A stretch of DNA of 12,426 bases from an uncultured Saprospiraceae bacterium (GTDB taxonomy: Bacteria; Bacteroidota; Bacteroidia; Chitinophagales; Saprospiraceae): the NCBI GenBank assembly GCA_938044055.1, contig CALIQO010000498.1, forward strand, positions 1 through 12,426, given 5' to 3'. Both the position numbers and the translations under genes were made by a program. Of the stretch, positions 1 to 8,655 are shown one piece after another (the stretch's first letter is position 1; every line of letters begins with the position of its first letter). The notes under the pieces were generated by a model. The model searched no databases. It saw nothing but the letters and a program-made list of their open reading frames with translations, and had not been told where the DNA came from.

Positions 1-1
1 C

Positions 2-2788
2 TACGATGTGCAATTGATTGGTGGAATGGTATTGCATGATGGAAAGATTGCAGAGATGATGACTGGTGAGGGTAAAACTTTAGTAGCTACTTTACCTGCA
101 TACCTTAATGGCCTTTCAGGCTTAGGTGTTCACGTAATTACAGTGAATAATTACCTTGCACTCCGAGATAGCGAATGGGTAGGACCAATCTTCGAATTTT
201 TATTATTGACTGTCGATTGTATTGACAAGTATAAACCGCATTCTGACGGACGTAAAAAAGCTTATAATTGCGATATCACTTATGGAACAAATAATGAATT
301 TGGTTTCGATTATCTAAGAGATAATATGGTGCGATCAACCAAGGAGCTTGTACAGCGTAAGCACCACTTCGCTATGATAGATGAGGTGGATTCAGTTCTT
401 GTTGATGATGCCAGAACACCATTGATTATTTCTGGTCCAGTACCAGAAGGGTCAGAAGAACAAGAATACAATGCACTCAAGCCTAAGGTAGATAGATTAT
501 TCAGTGCTCAGAGAAAATTAGCGACAGACTATCTGGCGGAAGCTAAAAAATTATTCAAGCAAGGGAATAGCAGCTACGAAGAGGGAGATGCAGGAATGTC
601 CTTATTAAGGGCGCATAGAGCTATGCCTAAGTATAGGCCGCTTATTAAATTTTTAAGTGAAGATGGTGTAAAAGTACTTCTACAGAAAGCAGAGAACTTT
701 TATATGCAGGAGCAGAGTAAGCGGATGCACCTTGTGGATGATACTCTATTGTTTACGATAGATGAAAAAAACAGAAATGTTGAGCTTACAGAAAAAGGAG
801 TCGAGTTTCTGTCGAAGGGAGAAAACGATCCTAATTTCTTCGTAATGCCAGATATCGCACTTGAGATGCAAGAACTGGCTGCACAAGAGGAGCAAGAAGG
901 AAAAAAACTTACCGATGAAAGAGATATGCTGATCCAGGATTATTCTGTAAAGAGTAGAAGACTACACTCGGTCAGTCAATTGCTTAAGGCTTATACCTTG
1001 TTCGAGAAAGATCAAGAATATGTAGTCATGGATGGCCAGGTGAAAATTGTAGATGAACAGACAGGTAGGATGATGGAAGGTCGTCGATATTCTGATGGAT
1101 TGCACCAGGCTATAGAAGCAAAAGAAAGTGTAAAAGTAGGTAACCTTACCCAGACATATGCGACTGTAACCCTTCAGAATTATTTCCGTATGTATCATAA
1201 GTTATCTGGGATGACGGGTACGGCAGAAACAGAAGCAGGAGAATTCTGGGAAATCTATAAACTTGATGTTGTTGTTATTCCTACGAATCGACCCATTGTC
1301 AGAGATGATAAAGATGACTTAGTATATAAAACGGCAAGAGAAAAGTACAACGCTGTTATCGATGATATACAAGTACTTACGCAGAAAGGAAGACCGGTTT
1401 TAGTAGGAACCACTTCTGTAGAGATATCAGAATTACTGAGTAGAATGCTAAACCTGAAGGGTATCAATCACAACGTACTTAATGCTAAGCAACACCAGCG
1501 TGAAGCAGAAATTGTAGCTGAAGCGGGTAAGCCAGGTAAGGTAACCATTGCCACCAATATGGCCGGTAGGGGTACCGATATTAAACTTTCCCAACAAGTA
1601 AAAGATGCAGGAGGTCTAGCCATTATAGCGACAGAACGTCACGATTCTAGAAGGGTAGACAGGCAGTTAAGAGGTCGTGCAGGTAGACAGGGAGATCCAG
1701 GAAGCTCGCAATTTTATGTAAGTCTTGAAGACAACCTTATGCGTCTTTTCCAATCAGAGCGTATTGCTAAAATGATGGACAAGATGGGGCATCAAGAAGG
1801 AGAAGTCATCCAGCACTCAATGGTGAGTAAATCTATTGAGCGGGCTCAGAAAAAAGTAGAAGAAAATAACTTCGGAATAAGAAAAAGGCTGCTTGAGTAT
1901 GATGATGTAATGAATATTCAGAGAGAAGCTATATACAAGAAAAGAAACAATGCTTTACAGGGTAGACGCTTATCTGTAGACCTGAACAATATGTTTGCAG
2001 GATTGACAGAGGCATTGGTTGCTGATCATAGGCAAGGTGGTGACTATGAGACATTCCGATCGGCGTGTCTTCAGAGTTTAGGTATCGACCCTACAATGGA
2101 TGCAGCTTTATTTGCCGAGGGAGGAGAGCAAGAGGTAATAGACACTTTCCAGGATGATGTCTCACAACGATACGCAAGAAAATCTGAGCAGATTATCCGA
2201 GTTGTATATCCTGTGGTGAAACGTGTGCATGAGAACGAAGGCCATAGATATAAGCGTATTGCGCTGCCATTCTCTGATGGCGGTCAGAAAAAATTGAATG
2301 TATCTGCTGATCTTGCAGAAGGGGTAAATACAGAAGGAAAATCCATCATCAAGGATATAGAGATGGCAGTTACGCTGGCTCTGGTTGACGATAACTGGAA
2401 GGAGCACTTAAGATCTATGGATGAATTGAAGGATTCTGTGCAGTCGGCATCGTTCGAGCAGAAGGACCCATTGGTTATTTATAAGATGGAAGCCTATAAC
2501 CTGTTTGAGCAGTTGATATACAAGATGAATTATGAAGTCTGTTCTTATCTTATGAGAGGAAAACTAGCTATAGCTGGAGACGATTCTGTAAGAGAAGCGA
2601 AGGAGCAGAGAACGGATATGAGTAAGGTTCAGACAAGTAGACAAGACCAAGCACGAAAAGCTGCGGCTGCCGCTGCTGGGGGACGACAGAAGGTTGAAAC
2701 CATCAAGCGAGTAGAAAAGAAAGTAGGCCGGAATGAGCCGTGTCCTTGTGGAAGTGGGAAGAAATTCAAGCATTGTCACGGAAAGTAA
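2..2788 (+). CDS. secA: Protein translocase ATPase SecA (5' end outside window)
   Basis: SecA is the cytoplasmic ATPase that pushes unfolded preproteins through SecYEG. The frame is open from base 2, so the true start lies upstream. By comparison with E. coli SecA about 85 N-terminal residues are missing, and Bacteroidota SecAs may lack more here. Visible in order: the [11 protein letters not shown] segment at the left edge; Walker A MTGEGKT (nt 59-79); Walker B-type DEVD (nt 380-391); a long charged insertion in NBD1 (about nt 480-950), usual for this phylum; TNMAGRGTD; the [18 protein letters not shown] arginine-finger motif (about nt 1657-1720); the scaffold/wing region; an alanine-rich linker (about nt 2650-2690); and a C-terminal SEC-C zinc motif with Cys at nt 2741 and 2747 and Cys-His at nt 2774-2779. 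That tail normally binds SecB and phospholipid. No clear terminator follows it. Confidence 0.98.
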   Translation, partial: YDVQLIGGMVLHDGKIAEMMTGEGKTLVATLPAYLNGLSGLGVHVITVNNYLALRDSEWVGPIFEFLLLTVDCIDKYKPHSDGRKKAYNCDITYGTNNEFGFDYLRDNMVRSTKELVQRKHHFAMIDEVDSVLVDDARTPLIISGPVPEGSEEQEYNALKPKVDRLFSAQRKLATDYLAEAKKLFKQGNSSYEEGDAGMSLLRAHRAMPKYRPLIKFLSEDGVKVLLQKAENFYMQEQSKRMHLVDDTLLFTIDEKNRNVELTEKGVEFLSKGENDPNFFVMPDIALEMQELAAQEEQEGKKLTDERDMLIQDYSVKSRRLHSVSQLLKAYTLFEKDQEYVVMDGQVKIVDEQTGRMMEGRRYSDGLHQAIEAKESVKVGNLTQTYATVTLQNYFRMYHKLSGMTGTAETEAGEFWEIYKLDVVVIPTNRPIVRDDKDDLVYKTAREKYNAVIDDIQVLTQKGRPVLVGTTSVEISELLSRMLNLKGINHNVLNAKQHQREAEIVAEAGKPGKVTIATNMAGRGTDIKLSQQVKDAGGLAIIATERHDSRRVDRQLRGRAGRQGDPGSSQFYVSLEDNLMRLFQSERIAKMMDKMGHQEGEVIQHSMVSKSIERAQKKVEENNFGIRKRLLEYDDVMNIQREAIYKKRNNALQGRRLSVDLNNMFAGLTEALVADHRQGGDYETFRSACLQSLGIDPTMDAALFAEGGEQEVIDTFQDDVSQRYARKSEQIIRVVYPVVKRVHENEGHRYKRIALPFSDGGQKKLNVSADLAEGVNTEGKSIIKDIEMAVTLALVDDNWKEHLRSMDELKDSVQSASFEQKDPLVIYKMEAYNLFEQLIYKMNYEVCSYLMRGKLAIAGDDSVREAKEQRTDMSKVQTSRQDQARKAAAAAAGGRQKVETIKRVEKKVGRNEPCPCGSGKKFKHCHGK

Positions 2789-2857
2789 TGTGATTCTGGT
2801 CCACTTATTGTAAAATGTATTCATTAAGATGGTCGTTATGTATTACATATCAGAAGC

Positions 2858-2891
2858 TTTCTGATGGAAATGGTAACATTTTATACTTTTG
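2858..2891 (+). promoter_or_regulatory. Candidate Bacteroidota-type promoter for the SPOR-rodA-tgt-lptG run
   Basis: TACTTTTG at 2884-2891 matches the Bacteroidota -7 consensus TAnnTTTG exactly, 22 nt before the next start codon. A weak -33-like element, TTTCTG, lies at 2858-2863, giving a 20-nt spacer. The -33 half overlaps a perfect 7-bp inverted repeat (2849-2855 with 2859-2865, loop GCT) that could be an operator. It has no T-run, so it is not a typical terminator for secA. The -7 match is seen directly; promoter activity is inferred. Confidence 0.5.
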
Positions 2892-2913
2892 ACGACGGAT
2901 AAATGATAAGAAA

Positions 2914-3318
2914 ATGAATCACCCTATAACTAGATTTACTGCTTTTCTCGGCTTATTTCTATTACCCTTATGTACATATGGGCAGAATGTTACGGTAGTA
3001 GAAGACCCATCAATAATCTCTATGATGCAGAAATTCGTTTCTGCTAATCAAGGAGAAGAAACGATCAGAGGCTGGCGTATCCAGATCATCACGACGGATG
3101 ATCGAAGGCAGATGGAGAAAGCAAGATCTAAGTTTCTCGGCATGTATCCGGATATAAAATTGTCATGGGAACATGTAAGCCCTTATTACAAGGTACAGAT
3201 AGGTGCATATGAAACAAGGATGTCGTTACAACCATTCTTACTAGAGTTAAAGAACGATTTTCGGTCTGCGATTCCAGTGATGGACAATGTTAAAAAGTCG
3301 GAGTTGATCCAGTACTAA
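2914..3318 (+). CDS. Secreted SPOR-domain protein
   Basis: This 134-residue protein has an N-terminal signal peptide: a hydrophobic stretch at residues 8-20, with likely cleavage near TYG-Q, residues 21-24. The rest is almost entirely one SPOR domain (about residues 52-127), beginning GWRIQIITTDDR and containing YYKVQIGAYETR. SPOR domains bind denuded peptidoglycan glycan strands and often sit at division or growth sites, so a periplasmic, wall-associated role is likely. It lacks the long linker or membrane anchor of FtsN- or DamX-type proteins. It is the first gene of the run, 4 bp before rodA, which fits a link to wall synthesis. The ATG at 2914 was chosen because the signal peptide starts there and a -7 box lies 22 nt upstream. 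The domain is clear; the partner and exact role are inferred. Confidence 0.85.
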   Translation: MNHPITRFTAFLGLFLLPLCTYGQNVTVVEDPSIISMMQKFVSANQGEETIRGWRIQIITTDDRRQMEKARSKFLGMYPDIKLSWEHVSPYYKVQIGAYETRMSLQPFLLELKNDFRSAIPVMDNVKKSELIQY

Positions 3319-3322
3319 AAGC

Positions 3323-4726
3323 ATGTCCACCTCAGGGAGGAAATATGGAAGGAAGAAAAGTATAGATTGGATAACCCTTTCTATATATATGAGTCTACTC
3401 GCGATCGGCTGGATGATGCTATATGCAGTTTCCTATAATCCTGAAAATATATACAGTTTTCTAGACTTCGGTACAATCATAGGAAAGCAGAGTATGTGGG
3501 TCGTTGTTTCCTTAGTTGTAATGATTGCTTCGTTAACCATTGATTGGAAGGTGTGGAATACATTCGCCTATCCGATTTACCTTATATCAATGGTTTCTCT
3601 AATCTTGGTACTTCTTATAGGTTCTGAAATTAAGGGAGCTAAGTCCTGGTTTACTTTTTCTGGAGTAGGATTACAACCTTCGGAGTTTGCTAAGTTTGCA
3701 ACAGCAATAGCCATATCAAGCTATCTGAGTTATTATAAGAGTAATGTAAAAAGCATTAAAGGTTTTTTAATCACTTCATGTCTTGCGCTCGCACCGATGG
3801 TGTTGATAATCATTCAGCCAGATCCTGGTTCTGCTCTCACTTTTTCATTTTTTCTTTTTCTTCTTTATAGAAGAGGGATGTCTGCTGTGTATTTCATATT
3901 GGGCTTTTCATTGATAGCTATTTTCATCTTATCTATGTTATATGGTTCGATGCTGATAAGTATAGATGCCATACTGATCGGATTATTGATCTTGATTTTT
4001 AATCTACCTAATCAGAACATCAGAAACTCCTTACTTTTTGTAGTAGGAATATTTCTTATGACTTTCCTCTTGTATAGGATCAATCCGTATTATGGTCTAG
4101 GTCTATCTACAGCTTCGTTTATTTTATATCTATTTTTCCACATCCGGGCGCGGACGTTCCGCATGGCGACTCTTGTCGGAGGAGGAGTATTAATATCTGT
4201 AATATTCGGAATGGGGTCTACATTGGTTGTAGAAGGTTTATTAAAGCCTCATCAGCAAGCAAGGATATATTCTTGGTTGAGACCTGACCTGGTAGACTCA
4301 GATAGATTATACAATCTAGAACAATCCAAGATGGCTATAGGGTCTGGTGGATTTCAAGGAAAAGGGTTTCTTAATGGTACCATGACTAAGTTGAATTATG
4401 TTCCTGAGCAGACTACTGACTTTATTTTCAGTACAGTAGGAGAGGAGCAAGGGTTCGTAGGTGTGCTAGGGGTTATTTTACTTTTTACATTGCTACTTAT
4501 CAGAATTACCGTAATTGGAGAACGAGCCAAAAGTCCTTTTATTCAGAACTATGCCTATTGTATTGCGGGAATATTTTTTATACACGTATTTATTAATATA
4601 GGTATGTCCATGGGCTTGATGCCTGTTATAGGGATTCCTCTGCCCTTTCTAAGCAAAGGAGGATCTGCACTCATAGGGTTTACCTTAATGATAGGCGTGC
4701 TATTAAAAATGGATCTAGAAAAGTGA
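3323..4726 (+). CDS. rodA: Peptidoglycan glycosyltransferase RodA (SEDS family)
   Basis: RodA polymerises lipid II into glycan strands in the elongation machinery, together with a class B PBP (PBP2/MrdA), in the inner membrane. SEDS-family signatures seen: GAKSWF (residues 105-110), QPSEFAKF (118-125), QPDPGSAL (165-172), KPHQQARI (308-315), the DSDRLYN loop (325-331) whose second Asp (327) aligns with the catalytic aspartate, SKMAIGSGGFQGKGFLNG (335-352), EQTTDFIFSTVGEEQG (362-377) and GIPLPFLSKGGSAL (437-450). At 467 residues it is about 100 longer than the roughly 370-residue E. coli protein. The extra sequence lies between QPDPGSA and KPHQQ and looks like four additional membrane segments, for about 14 in all. 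It starts 4 bp after the SPOR gene and ends 4 bp before tgt. FtsW is the alternative, but the KPHQQARI and IPLPFLSKGGSA context favours RodA. Confidence 0.93.
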   Translation: MSTSGRKYGRKKSIDWITLSIYMSLLAIGWMMLYAVSYNPENIYSFLDFGTIIGKQSMWVVVSLVVMIASLTIDWKVWNTFAYPIYLISMVSLILVLLIGSEIKGAKSWFTFSGVGLQPSEFAKFATAIAISSYLSYYKSNVKSIKGFLITSCLALAPMVLIIIQPDPGSALTFSFFLFLLYRRGMSAVYFILGFSLIAIFILSMLYGSMLISIDAILIGLLILIFNLPNQNIRNSLLFVVGIFLMTFLLYRINPYYGLGLSTASFILYLFFHIRARTFRMATLVGGGVLISVIFGMGSTLVVEGLLKPHQQARIYSWLRPDLVDSDRLYNLEQSKMAIGSGGFQGKGFLNGTMTKLNYVPEQTTDFIFSTVGEEQGFVGVLGVILLFTLLLIRITVIGERAKSPFIQNYAYCIAGIFFIHVFINIGMSMGLMPVIGIPLPFLSKGGSALIGFTLMIGVLLKMDLEK

Positions 4727-4730
4727 TGAA

Positions 4731-5861
4731 ATGAGTTTTATAATAGAAAAGAAAGATCCAGAATCTTCAGGCCGTGCGGGAATATTGTCCACTGATCATG
4801 GCGATATTCTTACCCCTATTTTTATGCCAGTAGGGACACAAGCCACGGTGAAGGCGGTTCATATCAATGAACTCAATAATGAAATAGGTGCACAGATAAT
4901 ACTCGGAAATACCTATCACCTATACTTAAGGCCTGGAACAGAAATTCTAGAAAAGGCTGGAGGCTTACATCGCTTTATGGGATGGAATAAACCTATGCTT
5001 ACAGACAGTGGTGGATTCCAAGTATACTCTCTAAAGGGCATGAGAAAAATTACTGAGAAAGGTGTAAAGTTTCAATCACACATAGATGGTTCTCGTCACT
5101 TCTTTACACCTGAGTCGATCATGGATATTCAGCGTCAGATAGGAGCAGACATCATTATGGCATTCGATGAATGTACGCCATACCCATGCGAATTTAATTA
5201 TGCTAGGCGGTCAATGCATATGACACATAGATGGTTAAAACGATGTATAGACCGATTCGATAGTACAGAACCGATTCATAATTATAAGCAGATATTAGCA
5301 CCTATCGTACAAGGCAGCACATACCCTGAACTCAGAAAAGAATCAGCACATTTTATAGCTGAACAAGGAAGAGAAATAAATGCCATAGGTGGATTATCAG
5401 TAGGTGAACCACATGCAGATATGTATGCGATGACTGCAGAAGTAACAGCCATTCTGCCGGCAGAAAAACCCAGGTATCTTATGGGCGTCGGACTTCCAGA
5501 AAATATTTTAGAAAGTATAGCGCTAGGTATAGACATGTTTGACTGTGTATTGCCATCTAGAAATGCTAGACATGGTATGCTCTATACCTGGGAAGGAGTT
5601 ATCAATATTAAAAATGCAAAATGGAAAGATTGTTTCGATCCGATTGATGAGAAGAGTAAAAGTGGAACAAGTCGATTACATACTCGTGCTTATCTGAGAC
5701 ACCTGTTTCAAGTTAAGGAATTACTGGCTGCGCAGATTGCAACCTTACACAATCTGGCCTTTTTTCTGGAGCTAGTGGAAGAAGCTAGAAGGCATATAAT
5801 GGAAGGTGATTTTCACAATTGGAAAACTTCCATCGTTCCTAATTTAAACCATAGGTTATAA
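4731..5861 (+). CDS. tgt: tRNA-guanine(34) transglycosylase Tgt, zinc cysteines replaced
   Basis: Tgt exchanges guanine at the wobble position of GUN-anticodon tRNAs for the queuosine precursor preQ1. The 376-residue length is normal for the family. Active-site features are present: DSGGFQ (residues 92-97, Asp92 equivalent to Z. mobilis Asp102), FDECTPYP (145-152), PIVQGS (191-196), GGLSVGE (220-226), and MFDCVLPSRNARHG (269-282) with Asp271 as the expected nucleophile. The usual zinc motif CxCxxC just before the AYLRHL helix reads SKSGTS (residues 309-314). All three cysteine positions are serine, while the histidine ligand in ATLHNL (His340) is kept. Similar cysteine-free versions may be common in Bacteroidota, but I cannot confirm that here. 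It starts 4 bp after rodA, and its TAA stop overlaps the apparent lptG start. Confidence 0.95.
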   Translation: MSFIIEKKDPESSGRAGILSTDHGDILTPIFMPVGTQATVKAVHINELNNEIGAQIILGNTYHLYLRPGTEILEKAGGLHRFMGWNKPMLTDSGGFQVYSLKGMRKITEKGVKFQSHIDGSRHFFTPESIMDIQRQIGADIIMAFDECTPYPCEFNYARRSMHMTHRWLKRCIDRFDSTEPIHNYKQILAPIVQGSTYPELRKESAHFIAEQGREINAIGGLSVGEPHADMYAMTAEVTAILPAEKPRYLMGVGLPENILESIALGIDMFDCVLPSRNARHGMLYTWEGVINIKNAKWKDCFDPIDEKSKSGTSRLHTRAYLRHLFQVKELLAAQIATLHNLAFFLELVEEARRHIMEGDFHNWKTSIVPNLNHRL

Positions 5862-6943
5862 AGAAGATTGATTTATATATAATCAAGAAGTACTTATCTA
5901 CTTTTTTCTTTACGATTGTCTTGTGCACGTTCGTGGCCATCTCTATTGATTTTTTTGAGAAGATTGATAAATTTTTAAATTCAGGTCTGCCTTTCGGCAA
6001 AATTGTTACTGATTACGTTATTCATTTTATTCCTTGGATTAACGGACTTCTGTGGCCACTGTTTGCATTTATATCGGTCATATTTTTTACATCTCGAATC
6101 GCCAAAGATTCCGAAGTTGTAGCCTTATTATCTGCAGGAGTCAGTTATCGCAGGTTCTTAGTTCCTTACGTTGTTTCTGCCAGTTTCGTGGCTTTGTTGT
6201 TGTTTCTCGGAAATCACTATCTTATTCCTATAAGCAATAAGAAAAAGGCAGAATTCGAAACAGAATTTCTAAAGAAGGGAAGAAAGAAATCGCTTTCTAG
6301 CAACATTCATTTTTTCTTGAATCCAAACGAAAAAATATATGCACGATCTTTCCGCCAGATAGATTCTGTAGCTCAGAGTTTCAGGGTTGAATCATTCGAA
6401 GATGGGCAACTGGTTAAGATTATTAAGGCGAGCCAATTGAAGTATAACCGAGACTCTTCAACCTGGACGTTAAAAGATTATGAGGTAAGAAAAGTGAATG
6501 GTTTGAGGGAGACCTACGAATCCTTTAAGGGGGAACGGAAGGATACAATATTTGATTTTGTGCCCGACGATTTTATACGGCATGATAAGCAGAAGGAAAT
6601 GATGGTGTCTTCTGACTTACGGAATTTTATTCAGAAAGAAAGGCAACGTGGAATAGGTGCTGCACAGACATTCGAAGTAGAACTCTATCGGCGGTCAGCC
6701 AATCCATTCACCGTAATCCTTCTGACTTTGCTGGGTGCAGCTATTGCAAGTAGAAAGACAAGAGGTGGAATGGGCATTCATCTTGCCATCGGTGCTGTTC
6801 TGGGTTCCGTCCTGGAAGTAATGACTAAGATATCTATGACTTTCTCTAACAACCTAGGCGTATCTCCGATGATAGGTGTATGGATACCTAATCTATTGTT
6901 TATCTGTATCACGATTTATGTTATCTCTCGTGCCCAGAAGTAA
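5858..6943 (+). CDS. lptG: LPS export permease LptG/LptF-type (YjgP/YjgQ), apparent ATA start
   Basis: This is an inner-membrane subunit of the LptB2FG exporter, which extracts lipopolysaccharide and feeds it to the periplasmic Lpt bridge. Seen: N-terminal membrane segments, the DSEVVALLSAGVSYRRFL coupling-helix region, a periplasmic beta-jellyroll-like middle with two short helical stretches, and the C-terminal ELYRRSANPFTVILLTLLGA and SRKTRGGMGIHLAIG segments followed by further membrane helices. The first standard start in frame is TTG at 5921, which would cut through the first membrane helix. The frame stays open upstream to a stop at 5852-5854. Reading from ATA 5858 gives (M)KKIDLYIIKKYLSTFFF, the N-terminus expected of this family, for 361 residues in total. 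ATA overlaps the tgt stop (ATAA). ATT at 5867 is the other non-standard candidate. LptG is favoured over its paralogue LptF but not certain. Confidence 0.88.
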   Translation: MKKIDLYIIKKYLSTFFFTIVLCTFVAISIDFFEKIDKFLNSGLPFGKIVTDYVIHFIPWINGLLWPLFAFISVIFFTSRIAKDSEVVALLSAGVSYRRFLVPYVVSASFVALLLFLGNHYLIPISNKKKAEFETEFLKKGRKKSLSSNIHFFLNPNEKIYARSFRQIDSVAQSFRVESFEDGQLVKIIKASQLKYNRDSSTWTLKDYEVRKVNGLRETYESFKGERKDTIFDFVPDDFIRHDKQKEMMVSSDLRNFIQKERQRGIGAAQTFEVELYRRSANPFTVILLTLLGAAIASRKTRGGMGIHLAIGAVLGSVLEVMTKISMTFSNNLGVSPMIGVWIPNLLFICITIYVISRAQK

Positions 6944-6954
6944 ATCATTCTTTC

Positions 6955-8592
6955 CTAGCTGAGATATTTTCCTACAATCGGCATTCTTCTACCTACACCG
7001 AATGCTTTAGTACTTACACGCAACACTGGTGCTGTCTGGTATCTTTTAAATTCATTCCTGTTTACCAAGCGCAATGCTCGCTTGACCAGAGCTTCATCAT
7101 GACCCATAGCGATTATATCTTGAGGGTCTCTGCGGTTTTCTATATACTCGTATAACACGGCATCCAATACATCATACTCTGGCAGGCTATCAGAATCTTT
7201 CTGGTTAGGTCGCAATTCTGCAGAAGGCGGTTTAATAATTGAATTTATAGGAATTACTTCATTGTCCTTGTTGATGTATCTCGCTAGTGCAAATACTTCT
7301 GTCTTGTATACATCACCGATAACAGAAAGTCCGCCTGCAAGATCTCCATATAATGTCCCATATCCGACGGCCATTTCACTCCTATTAGAAGTATTCAGAA
7401 GTATGTTCCCATACTTATTAGAAATGGCCATATTAAGAGCGCCTCTTATTCTGGCTTGGATATTTTCTTCTGTTACATTAAAAGGTAGGTCACCGAAAAT
7501 GGGTGACAACTTTTCCATATATGCACCATAGATATCTTTAATCTCGATGATGTTATAGGGCGCTCCTAGTTTTTCTGCAAGTTGCCTTGCGTCCGCTATA
7601 CTGTGGTCTGATGAAAACTGAGAAGGCATAAGAAGGCATCTCACATTTTCTCCTCCGAGAGCTCTGGCAGCTAGGGCTGCGGTTACTGCAGAATCGATTC
7701 CGCCAGAAAGTCCAAGCACGGCTGTAGTGAATCCGAGTTTAGAAAAATAGTCTTTTATACCGATAACAATGGCATCGTGAATAAGCGCAATCTTATCTTT
7801 TTCTTGTGTCTGGGATCGGGGACTAGAAGTTACTTCTTCTAAGTCATAAGTGCGGATGCACTCTTGAAAGTATGGCATCTCATCATAGACGTTTCCAGTA
7901 GGGCCCATAACGACAGATCCTCCATCGAAAATAATTTCAGTCTGTGCTCCGATATGGTTGCAATAAAACATCGGCAGGTTATATCTCTCAACATTGGCAC
8001 GGATGACATTAAGCCTTTCTTCTGCTTGTTTATAAGAAAATGGTGATGCGGAAACATTGAGAATAAAGTCAGGATTGAATGGCATCATTTCATCAATAGG
8101 ACAGACAGTATAGAGCGGATTTTCGTTCCCTATGTTCCATATGTCTTCACATACAGACAGGGCTATTTTTTTTCCTTTGTATTCTACGATTCCCCATTCT
8201 GATGCGGGTTCGAAATAGCGGTACTCATCGAAGATGTCATAAGTAGGAAGGAGTGTCTTATGCTGAATGAATTGTACATCTCCATCTGCAATAAAATAGA
8301 CGGAATTAAAAAGGTCCTTTCCTTCTACAACTGGATTTCTAGAAGGAGATCCAACCACGATGGCAATGCCATCAGAAACACTTTTTAACCGCTCTATGCT
8401 TTCCTCAGCGAGCTTTATAAAATCATCGAATTCTAGGAAGTCCCGAGGTGGATAACCACAAGTAGACAACTCACTAAAAAGAATTATATCTGAACCTGCT
8501 TGTTTAGCCTCGTTGATGGCTGAAAGCATTTTATCTGTATTCCCAGAGAAATTACCGATGTGGTAATTTAACTGGGCCATTGTAATCTTCAT
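6955..8592 (-). CDS. nadE: Glutamine-dependent NAD+ synthetase
   Basis: This enzyme performs the last step of NAD+ synthesis, amidating nicotinic acid adenine dinucleotide with ammonia released from glutamine at the cost of ATP. The 545-residue protein has the two expected domains. The N-terminal nitrilase-like glutaminase (about 1-255) has the catalytic triad Glu41 (FSELSTCGYPPRD), Lys112 (HKTLLPTYDIFDEYRYF) and Cys148 (SVCEDIW). The C-terminal synthetase (about 265-545) has the P-loop SGGIDS (296-301), NTSNRSEMAVGYGTLYGD (400-417) and the KPPSAELRPNQKD segment (454-466). The ATG at 8590-8592 gives the family's usual MKITMAQLNYHIGNF opening. It converges on lptG with 11 bp between the stops. 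It lies 63 bp downstream of a small lipoprotein gene and may be the last gene of that minus-strand run. No obvious promoter of its own was seen. Confidence 0.97.
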   Translation of the reverse strand: MKITMAQLNYHIGNFSGNTDKMLSAINEAKQAGSDIILFSELSTCGYPPRDFLEFDDFIKLAEESIERLKSVSDGIAIVVGSPSRNPVVEGKDLFNSVYFIADGDVQFIQHKTLLPTYDIFDEYRYFEPASEWGIVEYKGKKIALSVCEDIWNIGNENPLYTVCPIDEMMPFNPDFILNVSASPFSYKQAEERLNVIRANVERYNLPMFYCNHIGAQTEIIFDGGSVVMGPTGNVYDEMPYFQECIRTYDLEEVTSSPRSQTQEKDKIALIHDAIVIGIKDYFSKLGFTTAVLGLSGGIDSAVTAALAARALGGENVRCLLMPSQFSSDHSIADARQLAEKLGAPYNIIEIKDIYGAYMEKLSPIFGDLPFNVTEENIQARIRGALNMAISNKYGNILLNTSNRSEMAVGYGTLYGDLAGGLSVIGDVYKTEVFALARYINKDNEVIPINSIIKPPSAELRPNQKDSDSLPEYDVLDAVLYEYIENRRDPQDIIAMGHDEALVKRALRLVNRNEFKRYQTAPVLRVSTKAFGVGRRMPIVGKYLS

Positions 8593-8655
8593 ATCCTATT
8601 TTTATCTCTGCGTGCGCTAAGATATAAAGACGAATCGGAATGAGGAGATAGTTCT

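Noticed and set aside
962..2824. Minus-strand open frames inside secA
   Set aside because: They lie opposite a strongly conserved gene, show no family motifs and have no initiation signals; they are antisense shadows.
5921..6943. lptG starting at TTG 5921
   Set aside because: It removes 21 residues, including half of the first membrane helix and the conserved KKIDLYIIKKYL N-terminus that is encoded in frame upstream.
6944..6954. Terminator between convergent lptG and nadE
   Set aside because: Only 11 bp separate the stops and I see no hairpin with a U-tract; the ends of the two transcripts probably overlap.
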